Below are positions 6,601 through 7,209 of a DNA stretch of 7,209 bases, one piece after another. Below the pieces are notes generated by a model. The model worked only from the letters and a program-made list of their open reading frames with translations, ran no database searches and was not told the origin of the DNA. Source of the DNA: Gammaproteobacteria bacterium. GTDB taxonomy: Bacteria > Pseudomonadota > Gammaproteobacteria > S012-40. The number at the start of each line of letters is the position of its first letter. Position 1 is the stretch's first letter. The stretch spans positions 1 through 7,209 of the forward strand of contig JAOUPJ010000189.1 in the NCBI GenBank assembly GCA_029879945.1. Direction: 5' to 3'. Both the position numbers and the translations under genes were made by a program.

Positions 6601-7209
6601 GCGCTCTGCACGTCCTCCAACTGCAATCGGGAACTGGTGTCGATCGGCCCGCTCGCTCGACTGGAATCTCCCACAGCACCCGTCGAGAGACCCTCGTTAG
6701 AGACTCGACCCTGGCGTTCAAGCTGACGTTTCTGTTTGTAGTCCAGCCACTGCTTGTATTGCGTGCTAATCTCACGTTTGGCATCGCGTTGGCTGATTTC
6801 AGCAATGCCCGTCATATCATGGATACGAAGAACGGCACCACTGCGCAGCATATTCACATTGCTGCCAAAAAAGGCTTCGCGATTTTGATTAAGTAAAGCC
6901 AGCATCATTTGCTCGACTGTCACTTTATCAGGCTTCACTTTTTCGGCGACGTTCCACAACATCTCGCCCCACTGAACCGGTCCATATTCGATTTCAGAAC
7001 CGGAAGAAGTCACGGCCCCATTGGTGGTGCCCGACTGCGCACCCGATACCGCACGCCTGGATTCTTTGCCTTTCGAACCCAGAAACAGAGGCTCATCCAG
7101 TACCGCTGTAAACTGGCGAATCATCTGGCCCTTTGGCCATGCAAATTCGAGAATAAAATTGATATAGGGAAGATTGACGGGCTCAGCAGTGCTAACGGTA
7201 ACGATGGGT
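3639..7209 (-). CDS. fimV: FimV-type polar hub protein with LysM domain (N-terminus beyond window edge)
   Basis: FimV is an inner-membrane, peptidoglycan-binding scaffold at the cell pole, needed for type IV pilus assembly and twitching in Pseudomonas (HubP in Vibrio). The frame stays open to the right edge. The 28 codons upstream of the first visible ATG (7124) encode NLPYINFILEFAWPKGQ, which leads into MIRQFTAVLD, the end of the FimV N-terminal domain. So 7124 is not the start, and the signal peptide lies outside. Counting from that Met: LysM domain about 47-102 (YGPVQWGEMLWNVA to GAVLRIHD; 6819-6986); coiled coil about 183-212; one membrane helix about 252-272 (6309-6371), followed by RSKKKPKQK, consistent with a cytoplasmic C-terminal side. 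Next come a very acidic Ser/Asp/Glu-rich region, a TPR-like segment about 497-557 (ADIYLTYDKYEQAEAFLKEAI onward; 5454-5636), more acidic linker, and the conserved C-terminal domain about 1106-1161 (TKLDLARAYIEMGD). About 1189 residues are visible, so the whole is long for the family. No terminator is seen before the convergent recombinase. Confidence 0.96.
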   Translation of the reverse strand, partial: PIVTVSTAEPVNLPYINFILEFAWPKGQMIRQFTAVLDEPLFLGSKGKESRRAVSGAQSGTTNGAVTSSGSEIEYGPVQWGEMLWNVAEKVKPDKVTVEQMMLALLNQNREAFFGSNVNMLRSGAVLRIHDMTGIAEISQRDAKREISTQYKQWLDYKQKRQLERQGRVSNEGLSTGAVGDSSRASGPIDTSSRLQLEDVQSAESGKSASEANAEIENLQQQLRAEKWKNALLQKKLQESGQTVDADSEVVTVENEDLAAIQEGAAEAPEEDFTNILRDPITISFVAALFILLGVVAWGMTRSKKKPKQKDNIFAPPYSASPVEELQKEEDLADDFAESGIISKVRTRPASEVKSEGPISELEQNDQDEFPSSMQLQSEMADVHVESPRPMETELDEPVDEDTVALSELSAVAAVDDVDSTGLAVSSEESEAESDSDAELSELIGRLEADSTNSEAADTQQVSESEEQASSVPKTSLSEIDLDSLEPEEMQQQPIEESLQLDLSTLDSENGDSDVDTVHIGDLDAIAEADIYLTYDKYEQAEAFLKEAIDRNPERQELKLKLLEAYYLQQKVEAFEEQAENLYAAIGGNEMDALWLKAREMGREIDPVNPLFQSESNFEMSQDQVENANDDDSEISTYIGPEIETPTSMQAYQDESSLQVTEIVDSQALEDPVGDEFERAKQEVAAEKTQSVEEESSINIQTGPASVQFPEITSSTQVEEVGEAAATELNTTQLIDDLSGLDSAISEIESNQQTLSDISIESEQEPAIPTDIESLSDETDSGPVIGNEEDLVLDDLEKNDDPLSKGVLEGITTGLEEQAMSNLELPESEPDSEVSDSDLVISGLSDDADDFKGVPLDENQLSISQISASDDSDLGLGENDKLDQYVDAVSDLETASAVDAGPEDTSPVSMLNSDSTASKIQDMGFAEAVPHEGSNLALASVLEVPTSQAPQDLSSDASGGVSQFEGLEDEIGAQRDILDASTVEAVDDSLQLSEIEQESDPDDEIVLERDEPNIKGELSDAPVAGLEKSDQASLDTSMDMAVDAEEEKLREDEQEALSALVETISRQSSVVDDVDEQGSAQVSQQVDLSELESNVVSSEAAIDQDDTDALLASLEDEYDGADEEEALSSLEDSSYFLLNDEMGTKLDLARAYIEMGDKKHAQKILDEVKIHGDDTQRKEAEELLASSVD

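Noticed and set aside
3639..7124. fimV start at the ATG at 7124
   Set aside because: The frame continues open upstream to the window edge and encodes the conserved end of the FimV N-terminal domain, so the true start is outside the window.
1..7209. tRNA genes, rRNA, CRISPR arrays, insertion sequence ends, retron or toxin-antitoxin modules
   Set aside because: No cloverleaf, regular spaced repeats, terminal inverted repeats with target duplications, reverse transcriptase or small toxin pair could be seen on either strand.

Overview
The window looks like chromosomal DNA from a gammaproteobacterium of moderate GC. The evidence is a long FimV-type polar hub protein and a truA gene, both on the minus strand. 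fimV lying just upstream of truA is, from memory, the common order in Pseudomonas-like genomes, so the sequence between them stands out. The genus cannot be told from this window.

Layout from left to right. (1) 1-626, minus: truA, 3' truncated by the window edge. (2) 628-1296, minus: a 222-residue integral membrane protein of the CbiQ/EcfT type, whose stop codon lies one base before the truA start, so the two form a tight operon. (3) 1297-1518: an AT-rich divergent intergenic region that probably holds promoters in both directions, with a cluster of TAAGT/ACTTA words. (4) 1519-2316, plus: a 265-residue protein of unknown function, possibly a degenerate receiver-like regulator. (5) 2317-2397: an 81-base gap with a weak candidate promoter. 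(6) 2398-3642, plus: a 414-residue tyrosine recombinase with the complete catalytic set R-K-H-R-H-Y. (7) 3639-7209, minus: fimV, 5' truncated by the right edge, with a LysM domain, coiled coil, one membrane segment, a very long acidic cytoplasmic region, a TPR-like segment and the conserved FimV C-terminal domain.

The most interesting structure is around the recombinase. Its stop codon overlaps the convergent fimV stop by four bases (CTAA). The same CTAATCCAC word also forms the end of the preceding 265-residue gene, within an imperfect repeat of about 27 bp exactly 1326 bp away. Recombination between the two copies would remove the recombinase as a circle of about 1.3 kb and leave both the 265-residue gene and fimV with intact stop codons. 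This suggests a minimal single-gene integrating unit that uses the fimV 3' end as its attachment site. That is inference from sequence and has not been shown.

Functionally, fimV and truA are housekeeping genes (polar organisation and type IV pili or motility; tRNA modification). The two plus-strand genes between them look like an accessory insertion running against the direction of the native genes. The EcfT-like gene has become, or always was, co-transcribed with truA.
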